DNA of 64,000 nucleotides from positions 25,880,475 through 25,944,474 of the forward strand of contig JBANSL010000009.1 of the NCBI GenBank assembly GCA_037127255.1. The letters are read 5' to 3'. The notes below the pieces were generated by a model. That model was not told where the DNA came from. It ran no database searches and saw only the letters and a list, made by a program, of their open reading frames with translations. The translations under genes and the position numbers were made by a program. Source of the DNA: Persicaria tinctoria (taxonomy: Eukaryota; Streptophyta; Magnoliopsida; Caryophyllales; Polygonaceae). Shown piece after piece: positions 35,157-46,833 of this stretch. How positions within the stretch are numbered: position 1 is the first letter of the stretch; each line of letters begins with the position of its first letter.

Positions 35157-37919
35157 TTTTTAGGTGGTTTGGAAACAACAAAGCGTCAATGTTTATCATA
35201 AACCAATCATCATTAATAACCTATTATTTACTCAGCTTTCGTCGTTCCTACTTCCTGCTCTAACTTCTCCAATCATCATCCATCACATGTCAAAATAGTA
35301 ACCAGATTCACCGCTAGGCTTCTCACCTCTTCATCAACATACATGGTCCCATCCAACCTTCTCCGATTTGGGTTTAAAACCCGATTCCAGATCACTATCC
35401 TCTTCAATTTTCGAGTTTTGTGATTAATTTTGTGATATATCTAGTTCATGTTCAATACCTTTCCCATTTGGTTGTTCTTTTGCGTAGGAGATTTCCCAAA
35501 ATCTAAAGGTTCGTTCAATAAATTGAAAGATCAACTTTTTTTATTTTGTGCAACGACAATAGCTATCAACAAGCATAAATGCCATAATCGAATGAGCATG
35601 TTTAGTGTATGGTTAGGCAAAGTAATTTTGGGAGTGAAGAGGTTATATAATAGGCACAAAGCATAAGTCGTGAGTTTGATTGGGGTTTAGCAATCTTCAA
35701 GGTTTTGTTCTCGAGCATAGCTTATATGCGTGTGTTGATATTAGAAATTGACAGTAGGTGATTCATCTAGACAAGCTCGGACGAGTCTAGTAAATAGTAC
35801 CTAGGGGCAATTATGCATGACTCCGATGATAAAGGAAAAGAAAGCGAATGAGCATACAAGTATGACTCCACCAATAAGGAGTCTTACACATAGTAGAAGG
35901 TCTTAAAGAAGGGAGATATGGAAATGAAGAAGATGGTGGAGGAAAACAAGAAGCTAAAGGAAGACAATGATCAGCTAGAGAACAGTGTGTCCTTCCCGAG
36001 GACAAGCCAAACCTTCACGACCACCCAGTTGGATGCTTCAAGGGTCGAAGTTAACCACATGTAGAGGGCTCTAGCCGGCTTGATGGTTGTGGACATTGAT
36101 GTATACCAATCACCACCAATGGATTGTTAAATGCTTCGACAAATACTTGTAATTCATAAGTTTGGGAACCATTATTATTTTTGTGGCACGGTGGTTGTGT
36201 TAATGTTAGACCTCTTTTTTGGACAATCATGGTAGTGCTTTGCACAATGTCAATATGATCACCGAATTTGTAATGCTAATATCACTCTAACTACATCAAT
36301 TCGATCAACGATCGTAAGTGCTATGTGCCTAAATCAATCCCAACTTTGCAAGTGAATATGAAATCACCAACATAGGTGTTGATTATCGTTTCACATTTGT
36401 ACAAAGTATTAAGTATTTTGTTATCTTATCAACCAATGTGTTTCAGTGTTTGATGCAAAGGTTGACAATGTATTTCAATGTAGATTCAAAAGTCAACTAA
36501 AATTGTTGGAGCTATGGGCCGTTTGTTAGACAATTGGGCCAAAGTGGTATTTTTTTTGTTGAAAAGTGGTACGAAGTGTATATGTACATTCATTGTACAC
36601 ATAAATATAAATTGCACAACTACGGCTGCAACAATCCACCCTCACACGCTGCCCTCGTGCTTAAATGTATTGCATGAATGCGATTGTTGCCATTGCACCA
36701 CACTCGCCTTCCATCTATTTCTTTGTCTTGTATAACAGCGGTCGCTGGCAAGTAACCATGTCTACTACTCCACTGTTTATTTGTGTTGGACAATCGTTGT
36801 TGTTATACAACAACGTTTGCTACCCATAGTGGTTTAAAATCCAAACCCCTCAACATATAATTTCATTTACGTTAATTTGCAAAATCAATGATGACAACAT
36901 ATAATTCTCAAATTTCATACCCATAAACCTTAATTTTATGAAAATCCTCAAATTGATAAACAATTATACCTATCGTGGTTGGAATGGTGCGATCACCAAC
37001 GCATCGTCATCCTCTAGCAAGTCGGCGTCATCCTCCCTCGTCTAAGACATTGTCCTCTTCTCTCATTGTCGACATCTCCTTTATCCTCCCCTTTCTCACC
37101 TCTAAGTCCACTCTCATCGATGTCATTGATCTCTCTTTCTCAACCCTCAAACAATTGGGTGGTGCCATTTGATTTTTTGTTTTAATTTAATGGTTTTTTT
37201 ATTTTTACATATAAACACCATTCGTTAAACCGAAAGGGGCACGAAGCGAAATACTTTATAAACTAAGGGGTACTGAAGTTCTACGAAACCCCCAATTCGG
37301 GTTAGGAGACCACGATCGCCCTTAGGGCCACGTGCCCCCAAATCCCCTTCCTTAATTGTCTGTGTGAACCACCTTCCCCAATTCCTTAATTCCGACCTCC
37401 TCGCCCCTTATTGTTCTCGATCTTGGTCATCGGTCAGTTCCACTTTGTGGTTCAGTCTCGATTTGGGGGGATGGTATGATTTTTTTCCTCCATGGCCATC
37501 ATCTACCTCTTCTATGCCATCGTTGACTGCTCAATGTCTGATTCTTCTTCGCCGTCACCGGATGCTTCACCGTCGTCTCCTCGGCCTTCCAAATATGTGT
37601 GTCGCTTGCATCTACTCACCTTTCTCCCTCTCCTCCCTCCTTTTCCCTCTCGTTGGCATCCATTTCCATTCTCGACCCCCGCTAATACATCGTCCACCCC
37701 GTTCTGGCCTCTAGCACTGTCGGTGCACCCACCCATCGTCCACCTTCTTCACCTGTCAACTTCGTCGTTGTCGACCGCCGATGCCCCTCCGCTTTGGTCC
37801 TTAGTGTGCAAGTTTGTTTCCCTTCGCGTGCAAGGTGACTTAGTTGGTCCTTGCACGCCAATGCCAAACCACAACTCATTTAAAAAAGCCACACACACAC
37901 ACACACATATATATATCTA
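35157..37919. other. Mostly unassigned interval with a short coding remnant
   Basis: At about 35919-36063 on the plus strand a coding-like stretch reads a coiled-coil peptide (KKMVEENKKLKEDNDQLENS) to a TAG. Its upstream part is out of frame, so it is a remnant of an unknown gene. The C-rich region 37360-37880 has open frames with no recognisable domain. An (AC)n(AT)n tract lies at 37891-37916. Nothing else was identified. Confidence 0.35.
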
Positions 37920-37934
37920 GTAAAAATCCCATAA

Positions 37935-38480
37935 TGGTTTGAAATCCCGCTCGAAAGAGCTTAAATAAATCTCAAAAGGGCTTGAATTAACAACTCTACA
38001 AATTTCGCTCGAAAGAGCTTGAATTAAATCTCAATAGAGCTTGGTTGATCCGTTTCGACCAGTCCATCGTGGTGCGGTTTGCTCGGGTGGCGTGCGACTC
38101 TACTTTGCTGCGTCTAGGCATTCTTCTTATTCGTTAGGGTTTTGGCAGTCGGAGTCAGGACTGGCTAGGGTTAAAGTTTTTTATACGGGGCAATTCCGCA
38201 ATTGGGAAGGAGCTTCACCTAAAAGTCCATATTCACTGCCCATGGAGATCCCTAATGTATAACTGGCTAGCGGTGCTGTTTCAAGATGGTGCTTGGCTTC
38301 ATCCATAATCTACATCCCTAACTTGCTAGATTTAGTTTTGTCTAGATTCGCCATTAGTAGGGTGTGTTTTCGCTTATTGTATTGCACCTACTCTGTTTTT
38401 TGTTTTATGATTCCGTCTGCCAACTTGTCGGCTCTCGAGATTCAAGTATCTGATATCAAATTCTTAGTTACTCAAAAAAA
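37935..38480 (+). mobile_element. 3' part of a LINE-like retroposon, with a tandem repeat before it
   Basis: The unit CGCTCGAAAGAGCTTGAATT, in variants, repeats between about 37947 and 38042. From about 38046 a non-coding tail runs to an A run at 38474-38481. Just before it, CTGCCAACTTGTCGGCTCTC corresponds to the stem-loop in the tails of the insertions at 20743 and 19506. No target duplication was found, so the left border is approximate. Confidence 0.5.
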
Positions 38481-38519
38481 ATATTAAGGGATACCACGTA
38501 AAATACGTAAAATACCACG

Positions 38520-39296
38520 TAAAAAAATATTAAGAGATTCAAAGCAACACTCTCCCTTCTCTCTAAGTTTTCTAGAGAGAGAGAGAGAGGAAGCCCAAAC
38601 CCCGACCTCGACCGTCACTACCTCGGCTTCGGACGCCCTAACCGGGTCTCAGACCCTCTCCACTCAGGTTTCCCTATGTCTCAAGCGAGGGTGCCCCGGT
38701 TCTCCGGCTTCGTCCTTGTGTACTCCCGAGGGCTTTCGTGCTGCTCATTAGTACCCATATCCCTTTCAATCGGGGTCACCTAGGTCTAGTGTCCATTTCC
38801 ATCGCCTTGTTTCGGGTCTCCTCCATCACACTCTCATTACTCCCTTGTATCTTCCCTCAATTTGGGGTTTGTGTGTCTCTCGTGGTCTCGATTGCATTTG
38901 TGTGGCTCACGATCTCCACAGATTTCTACCCCAAATCCAATTTGCTTTTATCGCTCTCATGAAATCACCCTAAGCTATTCCTGGTGGTGGTGGCGCTGAC
39001 CTCGGTATCCTTAAGCTCCGGCGTTGGCTCATCTGCCTTCCCTTTCGGCGCCTGGTTTGGGGGTTTCGGTGTATGGTCGATGTTCTCGCCACCCTCCGAT
39101 CTTTCTCCCCATCCTCTTGTGGGTTAATGGTACACTTCTTTTCATCGTCGGTTGGTGTCGGCCGACCTCCTGTGGCTCCTCCCTAGGCACCACGATGTGC
39201 TGGGATTTGCGGGTTTCCGCCCCGGATTTTCCTTCGCTGCAATAGTTTAAACTTGTTGGGCAAGCTTGGTGGAAAAACAAAAACACAAAAAAAAAA
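38520..39296 (+). mobile_element. Probable second non-LTR retroposon
   Basis: C/T-rich sequence after a short GA run (38573-38590) ends in AAAAACAAAAACACAAAAAA at about 39275-39296. The word AAAAAATATTAAG precedes both this and follows the neighbouring retroposon. No reverse transcriptase or clear target duplication, so the call rests on the tail. Confidence 0.35.
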
Positions 39297-39779
39297 TGTC
39301 CAAAAAGTTAATCGTCTCGTGCAAGTTCACCTTAGGGTTCGTATGAGACGGGGTTAATAAACTGACTAAAATTATAAACAAGGTAAAATTTATAAACTGT
39401 TGGTAAAAGTAGTTAAAAATTTAAACAACAAGATAATCTCCGTATGGGGAGACAAACAGTTCATTTGTAAAAAAATGGAGTTTATTTGGTTGTTATTAGG
39501 AGTTTTGTGAGAATAAACACCCAAATAAGATACACTTTGTAGCTTATTTTTTAACACATTTTTGTTTATTTTGGTTATCCAAACAACAAAAAAAGCTGTT
39601 TAAAAAATAAACACCCACAAATGATTAATTTTTAACAACTTTTTTGCTTGTCCATACACACCCTTAATCTTCATTCCGTGATTTTCGAGGTTGGGGTGTC
39701 CTTTCAATGGCTAGACTTTCTTCATTCTTACATTATACGGAGTGTATATTATTTTTATATATATATATATAAATTTATA
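39297..39779. other. Unassigned AT-rich interval
   Basis: ATAAACACCCA recurs at about 39512 and 39607, suggesting a degraded MITE. No gene seen. Confidence 0.35.
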
Positions 39780-40888
39780 GAACATTGGTTCACTGAGATT
39801 GTGTGCGTATGTTTTGGTCCTCACAATTTGGTTCACTAACATTGGTTCACTAACATTTGAAATTATCAAAAATCTTTTTTTTTTCCAGTGTGATGCACCA
39901 TGTCTCTGTCATGATGAAACATTGATTCACTGAGATTTGGTTCACTTAAATTGGTTCACTGATATTTGCATTGTCAACATGTTTTGGTTCAATCATATTT
40001 GTTTTGGTTCAATGAGTTTTGGTCGCATGTTTTGATTCATGGAGATTTGTTCACTGAGTTTTGGTCGATTGTTTTGGTTCATTGAGATTGGTTTACTGAT
40101 ATTGTTCACTGAAATTGGTTCACTCAGATTTGTTACATTTATATTATTCATTAAGATTGGTTCACTGATACTGTTAATAGAAATTGGTTCACTCAGATTT
40201 GTTGCATTTATGTTGTTTTTTGAGATTGGTTCACTGAAATTGGTTCACTAAGAATTGTTCGCTTAGATTGGTTTATTGAGAATTGCTCATTGAAATTAGT
40301 TCACTAAGAATTGTTAATTGAAATTGTTTCACTAAGAATTGAAATTGGTTCAATAATATAATATATGTCAGGATGTGGTTCACTGAGAATTGTTCATTGA
40401 AATTGGTTTAGTAAGAATTGTTCACTAAAAATTGTTCACTGAGATAGGTTCACTGAGAACTTAGGCTACATGTTTTGGTTCACTTAAATTGGTTCACTGG
40501 TATTTTCATTGATCAAAACATCAGATATGTCAGGGTAGGGTTTACTGATATTTATCAATATTTTTTATGCCAACTTACCGCACCATTTCTCTGTCACGCA
40601 TGCTAAACCTAACTATTATATTTTTTCTGAACCAACTTCTAATATATAAATTGATTAAATCTCTTTTAGGGAAGCGTACTGCACCATTTCTATATCATGC
40701 AAACTGAACCAAACTATGATATAGGAATTGATTAAGTGACTGAACCTGTTATTTATACTGAATCAACTTTGATAAATCACATTATAATATGCCCTGTTTG
40801 ATTTGAAACCTATTATATTTATATTGAATCAACTTTAATAAATCACATTATGCAGATTCAGAAACAACAAACATTGTTACCCCCTAAG

Positions 40889-43800
40889 TCATACCAGGAT
40901 CAGAGAGTGCTTCACAAACAGACAAGAACTATGTATTGGAAATTTCACCAGGGAGTACAAAGTATTGGCTGCCACTGTGTAATGAAGAATTGAAACTTCC
41001 TGTTGGGATGATTTTTGATACACTTGACGAAGGGGTAGAAAAGTATGAGAAATATTCTCTAATGTGTGGCTTTAAAACACACGACAACACGTGTATGAAA
41101 AGGGGAGGTGCTATCAGGGTTAGATATCTTGTTTGCAACAGAGAAGGTGTGAAAAATGGTGCAAATTCAACTGGAAAAAAAAGACAGTCTCTAATAGATG
41201 TGGCTGTAAAGCTAGAGTTATCTTTGGAAGAACAAAAGATGGGAAGTATAAGGTGATTGCATTTGAAGAACGTCATACGTACACATGAGCTGATGAATAA
41301 GATCACAAGGAAGTATGCACAGACAAACTTCAAACTGGAAATGATCCATCAAAAGTTTGTGATGGACTGTGCACAATAAAAAATCGGTACAGTTAGAGCA
41401 TTCAAGCTTTATGAAACAATGATAGGCAATCAGTCAGAGGGTGGGGCAATTGTTATTCAATTCAAGAACTTCAAGCGAGATTTGATGGCTTTTATGAAGG
41501 ATTCGGATGCACAAATGTTGATAAATAGATTGGCAACAAAGAAAGAGGTTTGTAGTGCTTTTTATTACAACTTTGTTGTGGACAAAGAAGACAGATTGAC
41601 CATGGTATTTTGGGCGGATCCAATATCAAGGAAAAATTATTCCATTTTTGGAGATGTTGTGATATTTGATTCTACGTACATAACAAACATGTAAATATTT
41701 ATGCCTAAATTTTATTTAATAAATAATGTATTTTATTTTGTAATTGTACTGAACCAGCTATTTTAATTCATAACACTGAAAAAAATACATACACCAAAGC
41801 TACACAAAAACAGTTAATCACAACCAGTGAACCACACTCATTGAACCACACTTATATACACGATCACAAACAATCTCACTGAGTGAACCACACCGAGTGG
41901 CAAAGACTCAGTGAACCAAACTTAAATAACTAAATAAATGGTGAACCAATCTATCATGATCGCAAACACTATCGGTTAGTTTATGTAAGAATACTGAATA
42001 CTGAACACTGTCTGTTATTTATGATGAACCATACTTATATACACGATTGCAAACAATCTCACTGACTGAACAACACCAAGTTACCCACACACAGTGACCC
42101 AAACTTAAATAAATGGTGAACCAATATATCTGTTATTTTATATTATGTAATAACTAGTGAACCAATATATCAACCAGTGAACCAATTCTAGCATCTATTA
42201 CATAAATCACCTATTGAACCAATTCTTGTTTAGATTATATAAGAATACTGAACACTATATGTTATTTTAGTTTATGTAATAATGGGTGAACCAATCTATC
42301 AATTAGTGAACAAATTCTAGTTTAGTTTATGTAATAACTAGTGAACCAATCTACCAACTGGTGAACCAATTCTTGTTGAGTTTATGATGAACCAAACTAT
42401 TACTTCTGTTTTGAACTTAGAAGTTACACTCTTATTAATGAACCAATTTATGTAGTATCACTGAACCAATTTTTTTTTAGGTATAATATGGTTTTTTCTC
42501 CTTTCAGTTGTGTAGACAACCACAATAAATGTGTGACATTTGCTCCTGGTTTGATTCTGAACGAAGATATAGCGTCTTACGAATGGATATTTAAGAATTT
42601 CAAAGAAAAGCAATGGCTGCTGAACCAAAACTTCTAGTGACTAATAAGGATCCAGCTATGAAAAGTGTTGCTAAAACTATTTTTCCATCAATAGAGCATA
42701 GATATTGCATGTGGCACATAATGTCTAAAATTCCTGAAAGAGTTGGTGCCATATTGAGTAAGTGTTCAGACTTTCGAAATAAATTAGATGCAACGGTTTG
42801 GAATGATGAAATCGAACCATCTATGTTCGAGGCAATGTGGAACTCGATTATTGAAGAATATCAGTTAAAAGATAATGATTTTCTGAAGAACATCTACAAA
42901 ATCATAGAGTCATGGATTCTAGCTTACATTAAGCATATACTACTCAGCCGTGTTGGAAGAACTACATCTATTGCAGAGTCCCAGAACAAGTTCTTCAAGA
43001 CATATACAGATAAATTCTTCAGCTTGGTAGAGCTATTGATGCACTATGATACTGCTATATATTGATACACAATGATACAAACAAATTCTACTCAATGTTT
43101 CTGATCATACAAAATCCCCTAATTTTTTGACTGATTTGGAGATTGAAAAATATTGTGCATCAATATTTACTCTGTTTGCTTTTCGTAAAATACAGCTACA
43201 ACTCCAAGCAAAGTGTCATGTCATTAATGTTACAAAAACAGAGGAGAAGCATGTTATTGTATTGAGAGATGTGAGGATCCAAGGGACAACATCATTTGAA
43301 GTGCAATATCATCCCAATAATCATAACACAGTGCAATTGTGTTATGTTTATGAGGGAAGGTTTACCTTGCCGCCATGTTTTCCAAGTATTGAAAGATGTG
43401 GGAGTAAATGAGTTACCTCGGAATTTGGTTTTGATGAGGTGGATGAAAGAAGCAGCACTGTCTCCCACTTTTAATATTGATGGTAGAATTGTTCAACAAT
43501 GTGAGCAGATTGATGCACGCAAAGCAATGAAAAGTGATATACTTACAAAGGTGCATAATTGTTTGGCACTGATTGACCAAGATGAAAAGAAATTGAAGGA
43601 TTTACAGGATTGGCTTGATGTGTATATAGACTCACTTAAACAGGTTATTGCTAAAGAAGACAATGATGTTGATAAGCAGAAACTAATGGAAGACTTTGTA
43701 GGAGTGAAGGTACCAGAACAGATTGTCATCCGCAAACCAGTAAAGGCAAGCAACAAAGGGAGTGGGCAAAGACTAAAAGGTGGAAAAGAAAAGGCAATAG

Positions 43801-44029
43801 AGAAGAAGAAGAACAAGGTAAAAAGATTGTGCAAAGAATGCAAAAAGTTAGCCTTTCATGACAGTATGAATTGCAAAAAAATTCAGGCAGAGAAGAAAAA
43901 GCCGGAAGAACTGAACAAGGGTGTCTATAATTTCATTTTATGTTTCAAGTTACATTTTATAAAAGAAATTGTAAAATCCACAAGTTTATACTTAAAGTTA
44001 CTTTTACATTTTATTCTATTATATATTTG
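40889..44029 (+). pseudogene. FAR1/MULE-type transposase, frameshifted
   Basis: Domains follow the order of FAR1/FHY3-related and Jittery-like transposases. (1) FAR1 zinc-cluster DNA-binding region, 40970-41290: NTCMKRGGAIRVRYLVC, then, after a frameshift, NRCGCKARVIFG ... EERHT. (2) MULE catalytic domain start, 41400-41690: FWADPISRKNYSIFGDVVIF, DSTY. (3) After a repeat-filled intron-like gap (about 41692-42507), DNHNKCVTFAPGLILNED and, after another frameshift, NKDPAMKSVAKTIFPS ... HRYCMWHI at 42613-43065. (4) SWIM zinc finger, 43325-43400: CNCVMFMREGLPCRH. A lysine-rich tail ends at 44029. At least three frameshifts and a TAA near 41380 break it. About ten residues usual between TY.TN and DNH are absent. 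It cannot make an intact protein. Confidence 0.85.
41755..42480 (-). repeat. Inverted block of the GGTTCACT motif inside the transposase gene
   Basis: Words of the form GTGAACCAATCTATC repeat densely in the intron-like gap of the transposase, opposite in orientation to the blocks at 39785-40550 and 44100-44525. Confidence 0.8.
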
Positions 44030-44648
44030 AACAAATCTGTATTTACCTTTATGAATCACACTACCAAATTCTTAATGAACAACTACAAGTGACTCATAAC
44101 CAAACTTGATTCACTGAGATTGGTTCAATGATTTAGTAAAATGGTTTTATATGTTTTGGTTCACTAAGATTGGTTCAATGATATTTGCATTGATTCACAG
44201 AGATTGTTTTACATGATTTGGGGCACTGAGGTTCCTGCATCATTTATTTGATTGGATCAATTGTTGACTGAGATTGTGTCACATGTTGTTATTAACTTAT
44301 ATTGGTTCACGGACACTTGTTCACTGATATTTGCATTGATTATTTTACATGTTTTGGTGCACTGAGGTTGGTGCACCATTTATCTTATTGAATCTATTTT
44401 TCAATGAGATTGTGTCACATGTTGAGACTAACTTAGATTGGTTCACTGAGATATCTTTTTATGCCAATTTACTATACCATTTCTCTGTCATGGATGTTGT
44501 CATTACCTTAGATTGGTTCAATAAGAAACAAACCCAATAAAACGCCACCAGTGAACAATACTTGAATATATAAAAATTAAATAAAACACAAATACTTATT
44601 TTATAATAAAGAAACATTACAATAAAATAAATACATAATATGAGAAAT

Positions 44649-45187
44649 TTATAAATTTAAATATTCATTGATCTTGGTGCGGCGGATTTGCTTTATATAG
44701 AAAACTTCCTTCTTAAAGTCCTTGTGAATTCTTTTAAGTTCTTCAATATGCACTTCAATCCTCCCCCTTTCACCAGTGATCTACGAAATAAACATATGTA
44801 AATAAAAAATAAAATTTTAAATACAAGAAAAACACGAAAAAATAATTTTTATATTTACTAGAATCACTTCGGGTGTGTTGCCATTTACAAGAGCAACCCC
44901 ACGCCTCCTTTAAATCTCAGCCTTCTCCCTTAATGCCATTTTTAAGTGCATTTCATGCACGGATGCAGCAGTAGCAAGCCTCTCTCTCTCTCTGCAGTAA
45001 TGTTTGTTGCAGCATCATCGTCAATAAATGACATATGATACCAGGATATATACAACAAATCATCAAGCAGATCCATGTGTTCATGGATACCATGAAGCCA
45101 CCTAACTAACTCACACTTGTATTCGGGGGTATCAGTCAGGAAATATGGTTTGAGCGAAGAAGTACAACTAGAATCGCTACTCTCCAT
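44649..45187 (-). pseudogene. Convergent second gene of the FAR1-type element, broken
   Basis: Exon 1 (45187-44859) starts MESSDSSCTSSLKPYFLTD and contains LVRWLHGIHEHMDLLDDLLY. Exon 2 (44780-44649) reads ITGERGRIEVHIEELKRIHK and ends INEYLNL before a TAA. Splice signals CTA|GTAAAT and TTTCGTAG|ATC fit and join in phase. A GA-dinucleotide run at about 44985-44998 puts exon 1 out of frame by two bases, and a TAA follows near 44909, so the copy is inactive. I do not recognise the family; the product would be about 150 residues and largely helical. It faces the transposase tail to tail within the motif-bounded element, like mudrA and mudrB in MuDR, though I see no similarity to mudrB. It could instead be a captured host fragment. 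Confidence 0.55.
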
Positions 45188-46164
45188 TACCCAAAATGTG
45201 TTTTACAAAAACAGAAAGAAGATGAAATTATACGATAAGGAAGAAAAGTACAACTTGAATGGTTTATGTTAATTCCACAAAATGGCAGTTACTTATATAG
45301 AGGAAAATATGACGATTCAGTAACTAAGAATTTGAAATTTAAAATAGTAAAAGAGTGGAGATGACGGTTCAGATTAAAGTAGTTGAAAACTTAAATAAAA
45401 AAAAGCAAGATGAATTAATTACCCCCTCGAAGTACATGCACGAGGTGATGTGTACAGATGTGATTTCGATTCCACACTATTCCCTATAAAGTTATCTGCA
45501 GATAATTTACTCTTTACTCTATTGTTTACTTAACCAATCTCTCATAATGTTGATGAACCGAACTTTTATATAGTTTAATGAACTCAAACTCAATGTTGAT
45601 GAACCAAACTCAATTTGTGTTTACTGAACCAATCTCTCGACATGTCTGTGAACCAAACTTTCCTTGCAATCTCTCGTAGTGTTTCATACAATATAAAACA
45701 CTTCCCTTGCATATAATTTACTCTTTACTCTATTTTTTTCTGAACCAATCTCTCATAATGTTCATGAACCGAAATTTGATAAAGTTTAATAAACCAAAAC
45801 TCAATGTTGATGAACCAAACTCAATGTTGATGAACCAAATGTGTTTGTTCACTGAGATTTGTTCAGTTAAATTGGTTTACTCCGTATATGTCAGGGTGTG
45901 GTTCACTAATATTTGTTCACTGAGAAATGGTGCACTATGATCGGTTTCCCTTATATTTGCATTGATAAAAATATCTGTTAATTCACTGAGATTGCGTCCA
46001 TTTGTTTTGGTTCAATGAGTTTCGGTCCATTTGTTCACTTAGATTGGTTCACTGAGAATTACATTGATATAATATAATATATGCCAGGGTGTGGTTCACT
46101 GAGAAATGTTCATTGAAATTGTTTCGCTGAGAATTGTTCACTGATATTGTTTCGCTGAGAATTT

Positions 46165-46345
46165 AATATTTAACATTCGGATTTTTCGCCTGGTAACCCT
46201 GAGGTCTTACATATTTCGCGTGGTACCCCACTTTTTTACATATTTTGCCATATAACCCTGATGTTTTGTTTTTTTTCGCCAAATAACCATGAGGTTTTAT
46301 TTTTTTCGCCAAATAAGCTTGTATCCCAAATTATCCTAAATTCAC
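46165..46345. repeat. Degenerate tandem repeat, possible MULE terminal region
   Basis: Words TTTCGCCTGGTAACCCTGAG, TTTTGCCATATAACCCTGAT, TTTCGCCAAATAACCATGAG and TTTCGCCAAATAAGC repeat about every 36-40 bp. Such stuttering ends occur in long terminal repeats of Mutator-like elements. It may be the distal end of the MuDR-type element at 62465-64000. The partner end lies outside the window. Confidence 0.4.
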
Positions 46346-46833
46346 GTTTTTTTTTTTGGTTTTTTTTATAATTCGTTTATTAAATAACATTTAAAAAAAA
46401 TAAAAAAATAAAACTACCTACTTGGTGATTTTGGAAGATTGACCATGGCAAAGAACGAGTACAAATCGGAAAAATAAACAAATCCAGATTTGTACTGTAT
46501 TCTTGGGTGGTGTTTGTTTTAGTTGTAGTACTTGTTGCACTTGTTAGACTTAGTTGGTGATTTTAGCTTATGTATTGGTTGTATCAAATACGCCCACTTT
46601 GCAAAAAAAAAGAAAAGAATTTTACATCTATCAAACTTCAAAACCTACCATTTGTATGTGTTTTCATTCTAGCAAACAATAAGAAAACTTGCATCATTAG
46701 ATACTTAACAGAAGCAATGATTTCTCAACATCTTAAAGCAATAAGAAATCAACCATTCGCTGCAAAATTGGCTAATGCCAGACAATATTTAGTAGGAAAT
46801 CTACACAACCAAGTCAAAAGAGGGTAATCCAAA
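46346..46833. other. Non-coding flank of the MuDR-type element
   Basis: AT-rich DNA without a gene. ACACAACCAAGTCAAAAG near 46804 recurs at about 62392 on the other side of the LARD with its neighbouring AATCCAAA. The LARD therefore entered a local duplication downstream of the transposase gene. Confidence 0.5.

Larger units (their letters stand above)
39780..46150 (+). mobile_element. FAR1-type Mutator-like element, decayed
   Basis: The region holds a FAR1-like transposase pseudogene on the plus strand (40889-44029) and a broken two-exon gene on the minus strand (44649-45187). They are surrounded by blocks of a degenerate GGTTCACTGAGATT motif at 39785-40550, 41755-42480 (inverted), 44100-44525, 45540-45840 (inverted) and 45845-46150. 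Terminal inverted repeats and a target duplication were not found, so the borders are set by the motif blocks. Confidence 0.6.

Noticed and set aside
37364..37920. Proline/serine-rich frames of 116 and 142 residues
   Set aside because: Two overlapping frames in C-rich DNA, one running into an (AC)n tract, with no recognisable domain or splice support.
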